64,000 nucleotides of DNA from Acidobacteriaceae bacterium (GCA_019240405.1 JAFAYL010000012.1:1-64000); one strand, 5' to 3'. Positions 20,349 to 28,296 are shown, counted from the first letter of the stretch. The notes: generated from the letters alone by a model not told the origin. Program-made: numbers and translations.

Positions 20349-20839
20349 TTGCTACTCGCCAGCGCGCCAGCCGAGCGCAGAATGAGCGCTGCGGGCGAGA
20401 CACGTTCAATTTCAACTTCGACGGAACCCGGCAGCCCGTTTAAAAGAGGCATTCGAGATCTGGATTTTGAGTCGATCCAGAACTCGATGATCACGCTGCC
20501 GTCGCGAATTGTGCGTACAATCCGCGAAAGGCGGGCAGAAACACCTCCATCTTTGGACGCAAGTAAACCCCGCATATGGAAACGCGCGCTTTGGCCAGGA
20601 CGCAGCCCGCCGAGAGCAGATATCGGAAATTCGGCGACGATGCGGGGAAAGCGCTGCGATGGAGATCCGTCAATTTCGACATGAGCGGATAACGACACTT
20701 CGTAGCGGATTATTTCTGCTTTGAAGGCCCAGATGAGCCAAGCTGCTAGGAGGAGTGCGCCAATTGAGAGGCCTACTCTTGACTGCCAGCCGCCATCTCG
20801 CCGAAGCGACTGACTAACACGATGAAAACTGTTGGACAT
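20345..20839 (-). CDS. Short HlyD-like membrane fusion protein
   Basis: A 164-aa protein with one N-terminal TM helix (about 21-39, RVGLSIGALLLAAWLIWAF). A small beta-rich domain follows, with the motif PISALGGLRPGQSARFHMRG that is typical of the beta-barrel part of HlyD/EmrA adaptors. It lacks the long coiled-coil hairpin of full-length adaptors, so it is either a minimal or a reduced version. Its stop overlaps the start of the C39 ABC gene (ATGA), placing it in the same operon. It probably links the exporter to the periplasm. It follows an attenuator-like terminator, so it should be expressed less than the peptides. Confidence 0.65.
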   Translation of the reverse strand: MSNSFHRVSQSLRRDGGWQSRVGLSIGALLLAAWLIWAFKAEIIRYEVSLSAHVEIDGSPSQRFPRIVAEFPISALGGLRPGQSARFHMRGLLASKDGGVSARLSRIVRTIRDGSVIIEFWIDSKSRSRMPLLNGLPGSVEVEIERVSPAALILRSAGALASSN

Positions 20840-20853
20840 TGCAGCTTGCGGGG

Positions 20854-20917
20854 AAAAGGCCGCTCGATCAATTTGGGAAAACTGGTCAAGATTCTAAACT
20901 TTATTCGTCGAGCGGCC
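20854..20917 (-). terminator. Attenuator-like terminator between peptide genes and exporter genes
   Basis: The minus strand has a perfect 10-bp inverted repeat, GGCCGCTCGA (20908-20917) and TCGAGCGGCC (20858-20867), enclosing about 40 nt and followed by TTTT. It lies after the second peptide ORF and 15 nt before the HlyD-like start. This is the expected position for partial termination, favouring peptide mRNA over exporter mRNA. Confidence 0.55.
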
Positions 20918-20927
20918 GATAGAGTAA

Positions 20928-20978
20928 TTAACTGGCCCAAATGGACTGGCCAGCTTTCACGTTTGACTTGATTTTCAA
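20928..20978 (-). CDS. 16-aa peptide 2 of a tandem pair (putative exported signal or RiPP-like precursor)
   Basis: A TTG start at 20978 lies 7 nt after a consensus AGGAGG and encodes MKIKSNVKAGQSIWAS. It differs from peptide 1 at only four positions (V/I, S/N, R/K, D/A), yet seven shared residues use different synonymous codons, which argues for selection on the protein. A double-Gly-like AG pair at 9-10 is a possible C39 cleavage site that would release QSIWAS. It heads the exporter operon with peptide 1. The family is not one I can name. Coding status is inferred from pairwise conservation, SD quality and context. Confidence 0.7.
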   Translation of the reverse strand: MKIKSNVKAGQSIWAS

Positions 20979-21003
20979 GGCTGTTCCTCCTTTCGTAACT
21001 TGT

Positions 21004-21030
21004 GGAGCCTTGCGGGCAAGGCAAGACTCC
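21004..21030 (-). other. Hairpin upstream of peptide 2 (conserved loop)
   Basis: RNA hairpin with arms GGAGTCTTGC and GCAAGGCTCC (one T-G pair) around loop CTTGCCC, ending 25 nt before the TTG start. The hairpin ahead of peptide 1 has the same 7-nt loop and a compensatory change of the closing pair (C-G here, T-A there). It could be a regulatory or mRNA-stabilising element. Confidence 0.6.
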
Positions 21031-21059
21031 AGCAGGTACTTTGTTACGAGTTAATGAGA

Positions 21060-21110
21060 TTAGGAGTCCCAGATCGACTGGCCGGCTCTCACGCTGCTTT
21101 TAACCTTCAT
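21060..21110 (-). CDS. 16-aa peptide 1 of a tandem pair (putative exported signal or RiPP-like precursor)
   Basis: An ATG at 21110, 8 nt after AAGGAG, encodes MKVKSSVRAGQSIWDS and stops with TAA. It shares the frame, length, C-terminal AGQSIWxS block and upstream hairpin with the second copy 130 nt downstream, so the unit is a tandem duplication retained under apparent purifying selection. The ORF is far too short for standard gene finders. Downstream genes encode a C39 peptidase-transporter, which makes export with cleavage after Ala-Gly plausible (released QSIWDS). No tailoring enzyme is encoded beside it. Alternative: an uncleaved secreted peptide or a leader ORF regulating the exporter. 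Confidence 0.7.
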   Translation of the reverse strand: MKVKSSVRAGQSIWDS

Positions 21111-21140
21111 TCGTCAGGCTCCTTTCTTTTCGATATATAT

Positions 21141-21165
21141 GAGCCTTGTGGGCAAGACAAGGCTC
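21141..21165 (-). other. Hairpin upstream of peptide 1 (conserved loop)
   Basis: Perfect 9-bp stem GAGCCTTGT / ACAAGGCTC around loop CTTGCCC, 30 nt before the ATG. It matches the hairpin preceding peptide 2 in loop sequence, stem register and position. No U tract follows directly, so it is not a simple terminator. Confidence 0.6.
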
Positions 21166-21177
21166 GGAAATCTTAAG

Positions 21178-21208
21178 CCGATATAGAGAGAAAATCCGCT
21201 TATATCGG
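21178..21208 (-). other. Inverted repeat in the peptide-operon leader
   Basis: CCGATATA (21201-21208, minus strand) pairs perfectly with TATATCGG (21178-21185) across 15 nt, in the AT-rich leader between the promoter and the first conserved hairpin. It may be an RNA structure or a regulator site. No partner is recognised. Confidence 0.35.
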
Positions 21209-21266
21209 GAAATTCTTCAGTTTATTTTGAGATTTTTGGCTCTAAAATTTTTTGATTTGTGAAGCC

Positions 21267-21294
21267 AGTATAGCGAGATTCGCACCTTAGTCAA
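21267..21294 (-). promoter_or_regulatory. Predicted promoter of the peptide-export operon
   Basis: Minus-strand TTGACT (21289-21294), 16-nt spacer, TATACT (21267-21272); both hexamers match 5/6. Transcription would start near 21260, giving about 150 nt of AT-rich leader before the first peptide ORF. The low GC of this stretch contrasts with its surroundings. Confidence 0.6.
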
Positions 21295-21394
21295 ATAGCT
21301 TGGAGGCGCTAAGCTGGTAGGATTTATCCTATACAGGTACTGGGTACTTTTGCCGTACCGCGCTGCAATCCGGATGCAAATTTCAGTTTGGAAA

Positions 21395-23344
21395 TTACTC
21401 CGCTTTAGGCTCGCGCTGCAGTAAGTAAGTCTCGACAAACTCTGCAGTCGCAGCGGCGAGGAAATCTCGATTCCGCTTCTTCACAAAACCGTGCCCCTCG
21501 TCTTCGGCGAGTAAATACCAGACCGGTACATTGTTTTTTCGCAGTGCTTCGGTCATTTGTTGACCTTCGGTGTAAGGAACGCGCGGATCGTTTCGGCCCG
21601 CGACGATAAACATCGGCTTCGTGATTTTTGCCGCATTGTTCAGCGGCGAGATAGTTTCGAAGAAATCCCGCATCTTCGGATCCCGCTCGTCTCCGTATTC
21701 AACCCGGCGGAGGTCGCGCCGGTAAGATTCCGTGTGCTCGAGAAACGTTCGGAAATTGCTGATCCCGACCTGCTCAACAGCACAGCGGACGCGATAGCTG
21801 TAATGTGTCATCGTGGCAAGCGTCATGTACCCGCCATAACTGCCGCCCGTGACCATAATGCGATTCGAATCGAGCTCCGGCTGCGCTTTGATCCAGTCGA
21901 GTAGCGCGCCAATATCCTTGACCGAATCTTCACGCTTCATTCCGTTGTCGAGGTTCAGGTACGTCTTGCCGTAGCCCGTCGATCCGCGGACATTGGGAAA
22001 GATCACGGCCACACCCAGTTCATTCATGTAATAATTCACCGCGCCCAAATAGCTGGGCCGGAATTGGCCTTCCGGACCGCCATGAATGTCGATAATTACC
22101 GGGCGCGCTCCGGTGTAACGCATAGCCGCCGGATACAGGAAGCCGGAAATGGACAGGCCGTCAAACGATTTCCAGTGAATAAGCTTAGGCTCTGGGAATT
22201 GAGAAGCATTGAGCCCACCCGTTTCGCTGTAGGTCCATCGATCGAGCTGCTTGGTATCGATGTTCAGCGAGTAAACGTCGCCGGGCGTGTGAGCGGATGC
22301 AAGCGTGAAGCCGATTTCGTGTCCCATGGGGCGCCAACGCAGACCTGAAATGACCCCGGACGGAATATCCGGCAGCGCGATGTCTTTGCGGGAACGCGCG
22401 TCAAAGACGTGCAGCTTGCCATAGCCGCCTTCATCGACTAGATAGCCCACGTAGCGGCCGTCGCGCGAGACATCGAGATCGTCCAGGTCCCAATGCAGGT
22501 CAGATCGAAGGACGGTCGGCTTCTTCGCGGCGAAATCGATGTACGCAAGCTGGCGGTAATCGCTGTTCGCGTTCGATACAACGAAAGCCCCTTTACCGTC
22601 GTTCGCGAATTTCGCGCTAAACCAGCCGCTGTCCGGAGCATCCGGACCCAGCTTTGTCTTCCGGCCAGACGATACGTCCAGTAGATACAGTTCGCTCACA
22701 ACTGCAGATCGATCGAGCGTGAGGAGAATCTGTTTGCCGTCTTCGGACCAGTCGCTTACCGACCAACCCGGCTCGCTGGTTTGGAGGAGAATGCGCGCGG
22801 ATTTAGGGTCACGGGGTTCGACTAGCCAGATATCGGCGTTCGTCCCGTCCCGCGCAGTCGAGCTGTACGCGATCTGCTTGCCATCTCGCGACCAAACAGG
22901 GCCCGTGTTGCGCGAGCGCCCGCCTTTTGTAAGCAACGTGATATTTCCGGTTCGAAGATCCAGAATATACAGCTGAAAGAACTCGCCGCCACCGGTATCC
23001 TTGGCGAAAACCAGCTCGTCACCGTTCGCAGGATTGAACAGACCCCCGGCGACGCGATCCGGAAAGAAGGTGAGCTGACGCCGGTCGCCACCCGGCATGG
23101 CAACACGATGAAGCTGAGGAACGTCGCCGAAGCGCGTAGAGATCAGAATTTCGCGCCGGGAAGGGCCCCAGTCGAGCAGCGCGGCGGAACGGGATTCGTT
23201 GTAGCGGTTCACTTCATCGAAGAGCGCGCGCGGAATTTCGGGCAGGCCGTCGGGTTTCAAATTAGAGGGCACGGGCAGAGGGGCGTCGGCAGCATGGAGA
23301 AGGGCAAAATTGAGCGATAGAATCAGCAGGACAGAGAGGCGCAT
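21395..23344 (-). CDS. S9-family prolyl oligopeptidase-like serine peptidase, secreted
   Basis: The frame is open further upstream, but the ATG at 23344 begins a good signal peptide (MRLSVLLILSLNFALLHAADA), giving 649 aa. An N-terminal TolB/WD-like beta-propeller (about 35-370, with repeated DG-K/IAYSS and SRDGRYVGYL strands) precedes an alpha/beta-hydrolase domain. That domain carries the nucleophile motif GGSYGGYM (Ser about 502), Asp in GRNDPRVP and His in DEGHGF. The family removes dipeptides or acyl-amino acids from short peptides. It is the last gene before the peptide-exporter promoter and reads in the same direction, but any link to the 16-aa peptides is speculative. Confidence 0.88.
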   Translation of the reverse strand: MRLSVLLILSLNFALLHAADAPLPVPSNLKPDGLPEIPRALFDEVNRYNESRSAALLDWGPSRREILISTRFGDVPQLHRVAMPGGDRRQLTFFPDRVAGGLFNPANGDELVFAKDTGGGEFFQLYILDLRTGNITLLTKGGRSRNTGPVWSRDGKQIAYSSTARDGTNADIWLVEPRDPKSARILLQTSEPGWSVSDWSEDGKQILLTLDRSAVVSELYLLDVSSGRKTKLGPDAPDSGWFSAKFANDGKGAFVVSNANSDYRQLAYIDFAAKKPTVLRSDLHWDLDDLDVSRDGRYVGYLVDEGGYGKLHVFDARSRKDIALPDIPSGVISGLRWRPMGHEIGFTLASAHTPGDVYSLNIDTKQLDRWTYSETGGLNASQFPEPKLIHWKSFDGLSISGFLYPAAMRYTGARPVIIDIHGGPEGQFRPSYLGAVNYYMNELGVAVIFPNVRGSTGYGKTYLNLDNGMKREDSVKDIGALLDWIKAQPELDSNRIMVTGGSYGGYMTLATMTHYSYRVRCAVEQVGISNFRTFLEHTESYRRDLRRVEYGDERDPKMRDFFETISPLNNAAKITKPMFIVAGRNDPRVPYTEGQQMTEALRKNNVPVWYLLAEDEGHGFVKKRNRDFLAAATAEFVETYLLQREPKAE

Positions 23345-23405
23345 ATCGGGTTCGATTGTAGCGAAAACCGGCGCTGCTGGATCAAGAGTTTCGTAGGAGG
23401 ATGCG

Positions 23406-23858
23406 ATGGCTGTTACGGTGAAGCCGATCAAGCTTTGGAGAAAAGAGATTGAGAACAAGCCAGGGGAATTGGCTCAGACATTGGAGCCGCTGGCGCGCGC
23501 GGGAGCCGACTTGCAGATTGTGATGGGCTATCGGTATCCGGGGCACGAGGAAAGGGCGGCAATTGAGCTTCACCCCATCGAAAGCAAGAAGCTCAGTTCG
23601 ACGGCTACAGCGGCCGGATTGCATGACGCCTCGATCGCAGCGCTACTGGTCGAAGGCGATAACCGTCCTGGCTTGGGGCACGGCATAACCGAGGCGCTCG
23701 CGCGAGCGGGAATCAACCTTGATTTCCTGGTGGCGCACGTCATGGGGCGGAGATATTCGGCGGTGCTTGGATTTGATAACCAAGCGGATTTGAAGAAGGC
23801 GACTCCGCTGATCAAGAAAGCGGCGGCCGCAAAACCGGCGAGGAAACGGGCGCGCTAG
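23406..23858 (+). CDS. Tandem ACT-domain protein
   Basis: A 150-aa protein with two ACT-like modules. The first has KEIENKPGELAQTLEPLARAGADLQIV (about 13-40) and the second VEGDNRPGLGHGITEALARAGINLDFL (about 83-110). Each shows the PG-L turn and the helix typical of amino-acid-binding regulatory domains. A basic tail (KKAAAAKPARKRAR) ends it. Stand-alone ACT proteins usually sense amino acids or regulate an enzyme; no partner is encoded nearby. An SD-like AGGAGG lies just before the ATG. It is divergent from the S9 peptidase and convergent with glpF. Confidence 0.7.
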   Translation: MAVTVKPIKLWRKEIENKPGELAQTLEPLARAGADLQIVMGYRYPGHEERAAIELHPIESKKLSSTATAAGLHDASIAALLVEGDNRPGLGHGITEALARAGINLDFLVAHVMGRRYSAVLGFDNQADLKKATPLIKKAAAAKPARKRAR

Positions 23859-23879
23859 CAACGTCGAAAGCTTGGTCGC

Positions 23880-24608
23880 TCAGATTCCAGTCACACGGAT
23901 GAAGAGCGCCGCGATCGCGGCTCCGCAAATCGGACCAAAGATGGGCACCCACGCATAGCTCCAATCCGAAGGGCCTTTCCCGGATATGGGTAGAAACGTG
24001 TGAGCTAGCCTGGGCCCAAGATCGCGTGCTGGGTTAATGGCGTAGCCGGTCGTCCCACCCAGAGAAAGGCCGATGCTCCACACCAAAGCGCCGACGAGCA
24101 CCGGACCGAGCCCCGGTGCAATTCCTCCAGGGGCAAGACGTCGGGAAACGAGAGAGCTCGCCACAAGCACCAACACAAATGTCGCGATAACTTCGCTCAA
24201 GAAATTACTAAACGGCTTTCGGATCGCAGGGCCAGTTGAAAAGCATGCCAATTTTTTCTCGGCGCTCTGTGTGACGTCCCAGTGCGGCAGATAAAAAAGC
24301 CAGACTAGGACGGCGCCGATAAACGCGCCCAGGATCTGAGCCGGAATATAAGTCAGAAGCCGGCGATAATGGCCGGTCATCAGAACAGAAGCAACCGTAA
24401 AAGCCGGGTTGATGTGCGCATCGGCATCGCCAATCGAAATGCTCACCGCCACAGCCGAAAACACCGCGAGTCCCCATCCGACGCTAATGGTTAGCCATCC
24501 GCTGCCTTCAGCTTTCGAACGGCTCAGCAACACACCTCCAACGACCCCATTTCCTAAAAGGATCAGGATCATGGTCCCGACGAATTCACCGAGCATAGCG
24601 CTGTCCAT
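23880..24608 (-). CDS. glpF: Glycerol facilitator (MIP/aquaporin family)
   Basis: A 242-aa six-helix channel with both half-helix motifs: NPA at 67-69 (DADAHINPAF) and NPARD at 192-196. The Asp after NPAR is characteristic of glycerol facilitators rather than water-only aquaporins. It allows glycerol and similar polyols across the inner membrane. It lies 39 nt downstream of glpK on the same strand, forming a kinase-facilitator operon that traps glycerol as glycerol-3-phosphate. Confidence 0.9.
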   Translation of the reverse strand: MDSAMLGEFVGTMILILLGNGVVGGVLLSRSKAEGSGWLTISVGWGLAVFSAVAVSISIGDADAHINPAFTVASVLMTGHYRRLLTYIPAQILGAFIGAVLVWLFYLPHWDVTQSAEKKLACFSTGPAIRKPFSNFLSEVIATFVLVLVASSLVSRRLAPGGIAPGLGPVLVGALVWSIGLSLGGTTGYAINPARDLGPRLAHTFLPISGKGPSDWSYAWVPIFGPICGAAIAALFIRVTGI

Positions 24609-24647
24609 ATGAGAGATGGCGTTTTCGCATTTCTATCACAGCGGCGC

Positions 24648-26132
24648 TTAGTGGTTGGCCCAGGATCGCGCGCGTTCGAGAGCGCGTTGCCATCCGGCCA
24701 ATTGAGAGGCACGTTGAGTCTCATCGATTTGCGGTGTGAATTGCCGGTCGCGAGTCCATTGCTCCCGGATAGCTTCCGCATCGGGCCAGAAGCCAACCGC
24801 GAGTCCCGCCAGATACGTTGCGCCGAGTACCGTAGTTTCGGGATTTCCAGGCCGCGTTACAGGCGCGCCGATCAGATCGGCTTGAATCTGCATCAGGAGG
24901 TTGTTGCGCGCTGCGCCGCCATCGACGCGCAATTCTTCGAGCGCGATTCCGGAATCGTCTCGCATGGCTGCAAGTACATCGGCTACTTGAAACGCGATGC
25001 CTTCGAGTGCCGCTCGCGCCAGATGGGCACGATTGACCCCGCGGGTCAGCCCGATGATCACGCCGCGCGCGTATTGATCCCAATGCGGAGCGCCGAGACC
25101 GGAGAAAGCAGGGACAAGATACACGCCGTTCGAGTCTGGCACAGACGCGGCAAGAGCTTCGATATCGCTGGCCTTGCGAATCATCTGTAGTTCATCGCGG
25201 AGCCATTGCACAATCGCTCCGGCGATGAAAATACTGCCTTCGAGCGCATACGCGGTGCGTCCACCTACGCGCCAGCCAATCGTTGTCAGAAGCTTGCGTT
25301 TGGACGCGACCGGCTGTTCGCCTGTATGCAGCAACATGAATGCGCCGGTTCCGTACGTGCACTTCACCATACCTGGACGCGTACACATCTGCCCAAAGAG
25401 CGCAGCTTGCTGATCCCCGGCGATCCCGGCGATCGGGATGCCTTCAAGCACGCCCACCGTTTCGCCGCAGACTTCACTCGATCCGATCACTTCCGGCAGC
25501 AGCGAAGCAGGGATTTCGAAAAGATCGAGCAGGTCCTGGTCCCACCGCTGCGTGTGAATGTTGAGCAGCATTGTTCGCGACGCATTCGTGACGTCCGTGA
25601 CATGCCTGCACCCATTCGTCAGTTTCCAAACCAGCCAGCTATCGACCGTTCCGAAGGCAAGCTCGCCGCGCGCTGCGCGCTTTTTCGCGCCGCCGATGTG
25701 ATCGAGCATCCAGCGAATCTTACTCGCCGAGAAATATGCGTCGATCACTAGTCCTGTCTTTTTCCGAATCGTTTCTTCGAACCCCCGCGTGCGGAGCTCA
25801 TCGCAGTAGCCGGAAGTTCGCCGGTCCTGCCACACGATGGCGTTCGAGATGGGCTCGCCCGTTTTGCGATCCCAAATAACGGTTGTTTCCCGCTGATTCG
25901 TTATGCCGATTGCTGCGATGGCAGCGGCACTCGCGTCCACCTGCGTAAGCGCTTCCATGGCGACTCCCCACTGGGAGGACCAGATCTCAATGGGATCGTG
26001 CTCGACCCAACCGGGTTGGGGAAAAATTTGCGGAAAGGGCCGCTGAGCGAGCGCATGGACGCGACCATCTTGACCGAGTAGGAGGGCGCGAGAGCTGGTC
26101 GTGCCTTGGTCGAGCGCGAGGATGTATCTCAT
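24648..26132 (-). CDS. glpK: Glycerol kinase
   Basis: A 494-aa FGGY-family kinase converting glycerol and ATP to sn-glycerol-3-phosphate. The N-terminal phosphate loop [26 protein letters not shown], the IVWQDRRT active-site stretch, the [13 protein letters not shown] region and the C-terminal [12 protein letters not shown] motif are all present, and the length is typical. Co-directional with glpF. No glpD or glp regulator is within the window. Confidence 0.96.
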   Translation of the reverse strand: MRYILALDQGTTSSRALLLGQDGRVHALAQRPFPQIFPQPGWVEHDPIEIWSSQWGVAMEALTQVDASAAAIAAIGITNQRETTVIWDRKTGEPISNAIVWQDRRTSGYCDELRTRGFEETIRKKTGLVIDAYFSASKIRWMLDHIGGAKKRAARGELAFGTVDSWLVWKLTNGCRHVTDVTNASRTMLLNIHTQRWDQDLLDLFEIPASLLPEVIGSSEVCGETVGVLEGIPIAGIAGDQQAALFGQMCTRPGMVKCTYGTGAFMLLHTGEQPVASKRKLLTTIGWRVGGRTAYALEGSIFIAGAIVQWLRDELQMIRKASDIEALAASVPDSNGVYLVPAFSGLGAPHWDQYARGVIIGLTRGVNRAHLARAALEGIAFQVADVLAAMRDDSGIALEELRVDGGAARNNLLMQIQADLIGAPVTRPGNPETTVLGATYLAGLAVGFWPDAEAIREQWTRDRQFTPQIDETQRASQLAGWQRALERARSWANH

Positions 26133-26168
26133 CCTCGCGCTACCAGGCGTTTCAGTGGGAAGGAAGCG

Positions 26169-27437
26169 TTATTGACAAACCGGCCCCGCGTCGTGATAGA
26201 AGACGTCGTTATTGGAAAACCAGCCGTGGATTCCATCAGAGGGCTTTCCATAAAACCAGTTGAAGAAGGCCAGCTCTTGCAAATGATACGAAAAGCCGTT
26301 CGGCATAACTGTTGTAGGCGCCAACGTGCCGGTTAGCGGATCGCCTACTTCGAGGTTGGTTTGACAACCTGATTGCTGTCCAACGTGTCCCCAAGCCGGA
26401 GTTGGGTTATTGCCGAATGGATCATTCGCCCATTCTCCGACCTCATGCGCAGCGATGGCAGTATCCAAAAAACCAATGCCGAGCAGGTCGGTCGAATCGA
26501 AATCGAAGGGCGAGTATGTCTGAATGGTCGAGCCAACTTGGAAAGCCCCATGATAGCCGCCGTAGCAGCAATCGCCAATGTTCGTGATCGGTGTCGCGGC
26601 CCAGACGACGTTATGCACGACAAAAATCGGGAAGGTTGTCGGCCCGACGCCTTGTGACTTCAGCGATGGGATGAGCGTATTGATCACGAAATTATCAAAC
26701 CAGTTGATATCGACAATTCCCATACGGCCGCAAGCGTTGAAGGGCGGCTGAGGAATAGTGGTCCCGTTAGCGGCAGGGACGTTCACCGTGATTTCTTTTA
26801 CGGTCGTAACCGGATTGAGCAACACGTGGTACGTGCTGTGGTTGTCGACGGCGTAGAAGTTGGCGCGCTGGAAGGCATCGATGTATTGGGTTGTTCCCAG
26901 ATCTGTTCCACCCCAGGTAAACGTCGCGGTCGATTGAGTGATGGGCGATTGCTGAAGAAGCGTGACCGGAACGTTATTCGAGGAACCCAAGCACGACTTA
27001 TCGGCGGCGTTCGGATCGAAAGTAGTAACACCGGATTTCGTGGAGAAGTTTCCGGTGCTCGAGTCGTAATTGATACCGATCGTGTTCGTCACGATTTTCA
27101 GCGGAACGATAAATGTATGGACACTAGCGCTGGTTCCGCCAGTAAATGGATTCGAGCCTACGATCGTGCCTGAGTAACTGTTGCCGTCGCGCGAAGACGT
27201 GACTTTATAACTCGACACGGGTATTGTCGTCGTAGCCGGAGGCCCAAATTTTTCAAGCTGCTTTTGTAGTGCTTCGACATCGGCCTTTTTAGCCGGCCGA
27301 ACGGTAAAATAACCGTTCAGTTTCGGCGCATTTGTCTGTTGGATCTGATCCTGATCAGCATCTTGAGCCAACAATGCTGGGGCAATTGTAACTGCGGTTA
27401 AAAATGCGGAAGACAAAAATAGTAACGTATGCTGCAT
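26169..27437 (-). CDS. Secreted protein of unknown family (HEVxEW motif), copy 1
   Basis: The start was set at the ATG at 27437, preceded by GGAGGTG and beginning a signal peptide (MQHTLLFLSSAFLTAVTIAPALLAQ), giving 422 aa. Its beta-rich body shares many blocks with the partial gene at 62891: KxCLGSSNNVP, the TQYxDAFQR-NF block, HYHVLL-type strand, VHNVVW, and near the C-terminus AxHEVGEWANDPFGNNPTP. The invariant H-E-x-x-E and paired cysteines (GDCCYGG) hint at a metal site, but no known enzyme family is recognised. The gene stands alone between glpK and tRNA-Glu. Confidence 0.7.
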   Translation of the reverse strand: MQHTLLFLSSAFLTAVTIAPALLAQDADQDQIQQTNAPKLNGYFTVRPAKKADVEALQKQLEKFGPPATTTIPVSSYKVTSSRDGNSYSGTIVGSNPFTGGTSASVHTFIVPLKIVTNTIGINYDSSTGNFSTKSGVTTFDPNAADKSCLGSSNNVPVTLLQQSPITQSTATFTWGGTDLGTTQYIDAFQRANFYAVDNHSTYHVLLNPVTTVKEITVNVPAANGTTIPQPPFNACGRMGIVDINWFDNFVINTLIPSLKSQGVGPTTFPIFVVHNVVWAATPITNIGDCCYGGYHGAFQVGSTIQTYSPFDFDSTDLLGIGFLDTAIAAHEVGEWANDPFGNNPTPAWGHVGQQSGCQTNLEVGDPLTGTLAPTTVMPNGFSYHLQELAFFNWFYGKPSDGIHGWFSNNDVFYHDAGPVCQ

Positions 27438-27529
27438 GACACCTCCGTCCATGGATAGTGGATCGGCGGCATCACTGTCAATGTTTGGTACGTACAGTAT
27501 CGTCTGGCAATCGTGCTCGAGCCCGACGG

Positions 27530-27566
27530 TGTTACCTATGTCTCAGGAACAATCTGTTACCTATGT
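27530..27566. repeat. Direct repeat TGTTACCTATGT x2
   Basis: The 12-mer TGTTACCTATGT occurs at 27530-27541 and 27555-27566 in the spacer between the secreted-protein gene and tRNA-Glu. Such repeats resemble insertion-sequence termini seen near tRNA genes, but no transposase is present. It may be a relic end or a regulatory direct repeat. Confidence 0.4.
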
Positions 27567-27590
27567 GCCCGGTCCGGACAATGACTGGTT

Positions 27591-27668
27591 TGGCGTCCCC
27601 AAGGGGATTCGAACCCCTGTTATCGCCGTGAAAGGGCGGTGTCCTAGGCCGGGCTAGACGATGGGGAC
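27591..27668 (-). tRNA. tRNA-Glu (anticodon UUC), CCA encoded
   Basis: On the minus strand a 78-nt cloverleaf runs from GTCCCCA (27668) to TGGGGAC-G-CCA. The anticodon loop is CTTTCAC (anticodon TTC), the T arm is CAGGGGTTCGAATCCCCTT and the D arm is GTCTAGCCCGGCCTAGGAC. The outermost anticodon-stem pair reads C27-A43 (CCGCC against GGCGA), a mismatch compared with the G found in E. coli; everything else is canonical. Confidence 0.95.
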
Positions 27669-27747
27669 GCAACAGAAATGCGCGGACTTTCTAAACTGTA
27701 GCAGACCGAAACTGCAAGCTCTTCCAGGCCGTGGCTGGCGATTGCGC

Positions 27748-28125
27748 CTAAATCGTCTTCAAATAAGCTAAAAGATTCGCTTTATCGTCGGCCGATAAGA
27801 TGTCCGCATAGGCGGGCATTCCGTTTCCGCCACTGTTGATCTGCTCGAGAACGTTCGCCTCGGTTACGGCCTTGCCGTTCGCCAGCTTCGATCTCTTGAA
27901 CAGCCCTTTCAGTGAGGGCCCCATCTTCTTCTCGCCAGTGTCGACGTCATGGCATACGGCGCACTGCTCAAATGCAGTTTTGCCTTTAGAAGCATCGCCG
28001 TGAGCGGTTTTACCTTGCTGATTGGCCGCACTCGACGCGAGCGGCGCGCCGGCGAAGCACAACATTGCAAGCGTTCCTGCACTTGCCAGAACTAGTTCTG
28101 CAATTCCCGATACACGGCGAATCAT
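27748..28125 (-). CDS. Monohaem cytochrome c, exported
   Basis: From the ATG at 28125 (SD GGAG, 6-nt spacer) the 125-aa protein has a signal peptide (MIRRVSGIAELVLASAGTLA and following, about 1-33). A class I cytochrome c domain follows with the haem site C55-A-V-C58-H59 and a distal Met in NGMPAYAD near residue 102; KMGPSLKGLF is also typical. The reading frame extends 77 codons upstream without a convincing start. It probably shuttles electrons in the periplasm. It is divergent from the S55 peptidase gene. Confidence 0.88.
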   Translation of the reverse strand: MIRRVSGIAELVLASAGTLAMLCFAGAPLASSAANQQGKTAHGDASKGKTAFEQCAVCHDVDTGEKKMGPSLKGLFKRSKLANGKAVTEANVLEQINSGGNGMPAYADILSADDKANLLAYLKTI

Positions 28126-28296
28126 CGAAATCTCCATCTCCTCCCAGCCGGGAAGTCCCGGTTTCAGTCTAACAACCCCGTTCCAGAAAGGCGGGTCCCA
28201 TGGGAGGCCATCATGCGGGATAATGTTGGACATCCGGTGTATTGACTGACGAGCCCTGCAGCGAAGTCGGCTTCCGGACTTCAAAGAGGTATTCTC

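Noticed and set aside
20773-21024. 83-codon minus-strand frame overlapping the peptide genes
   Set aside because: It runs through the terminator and both SD regions in a different frame from the conserved peptides and has no homology signal.
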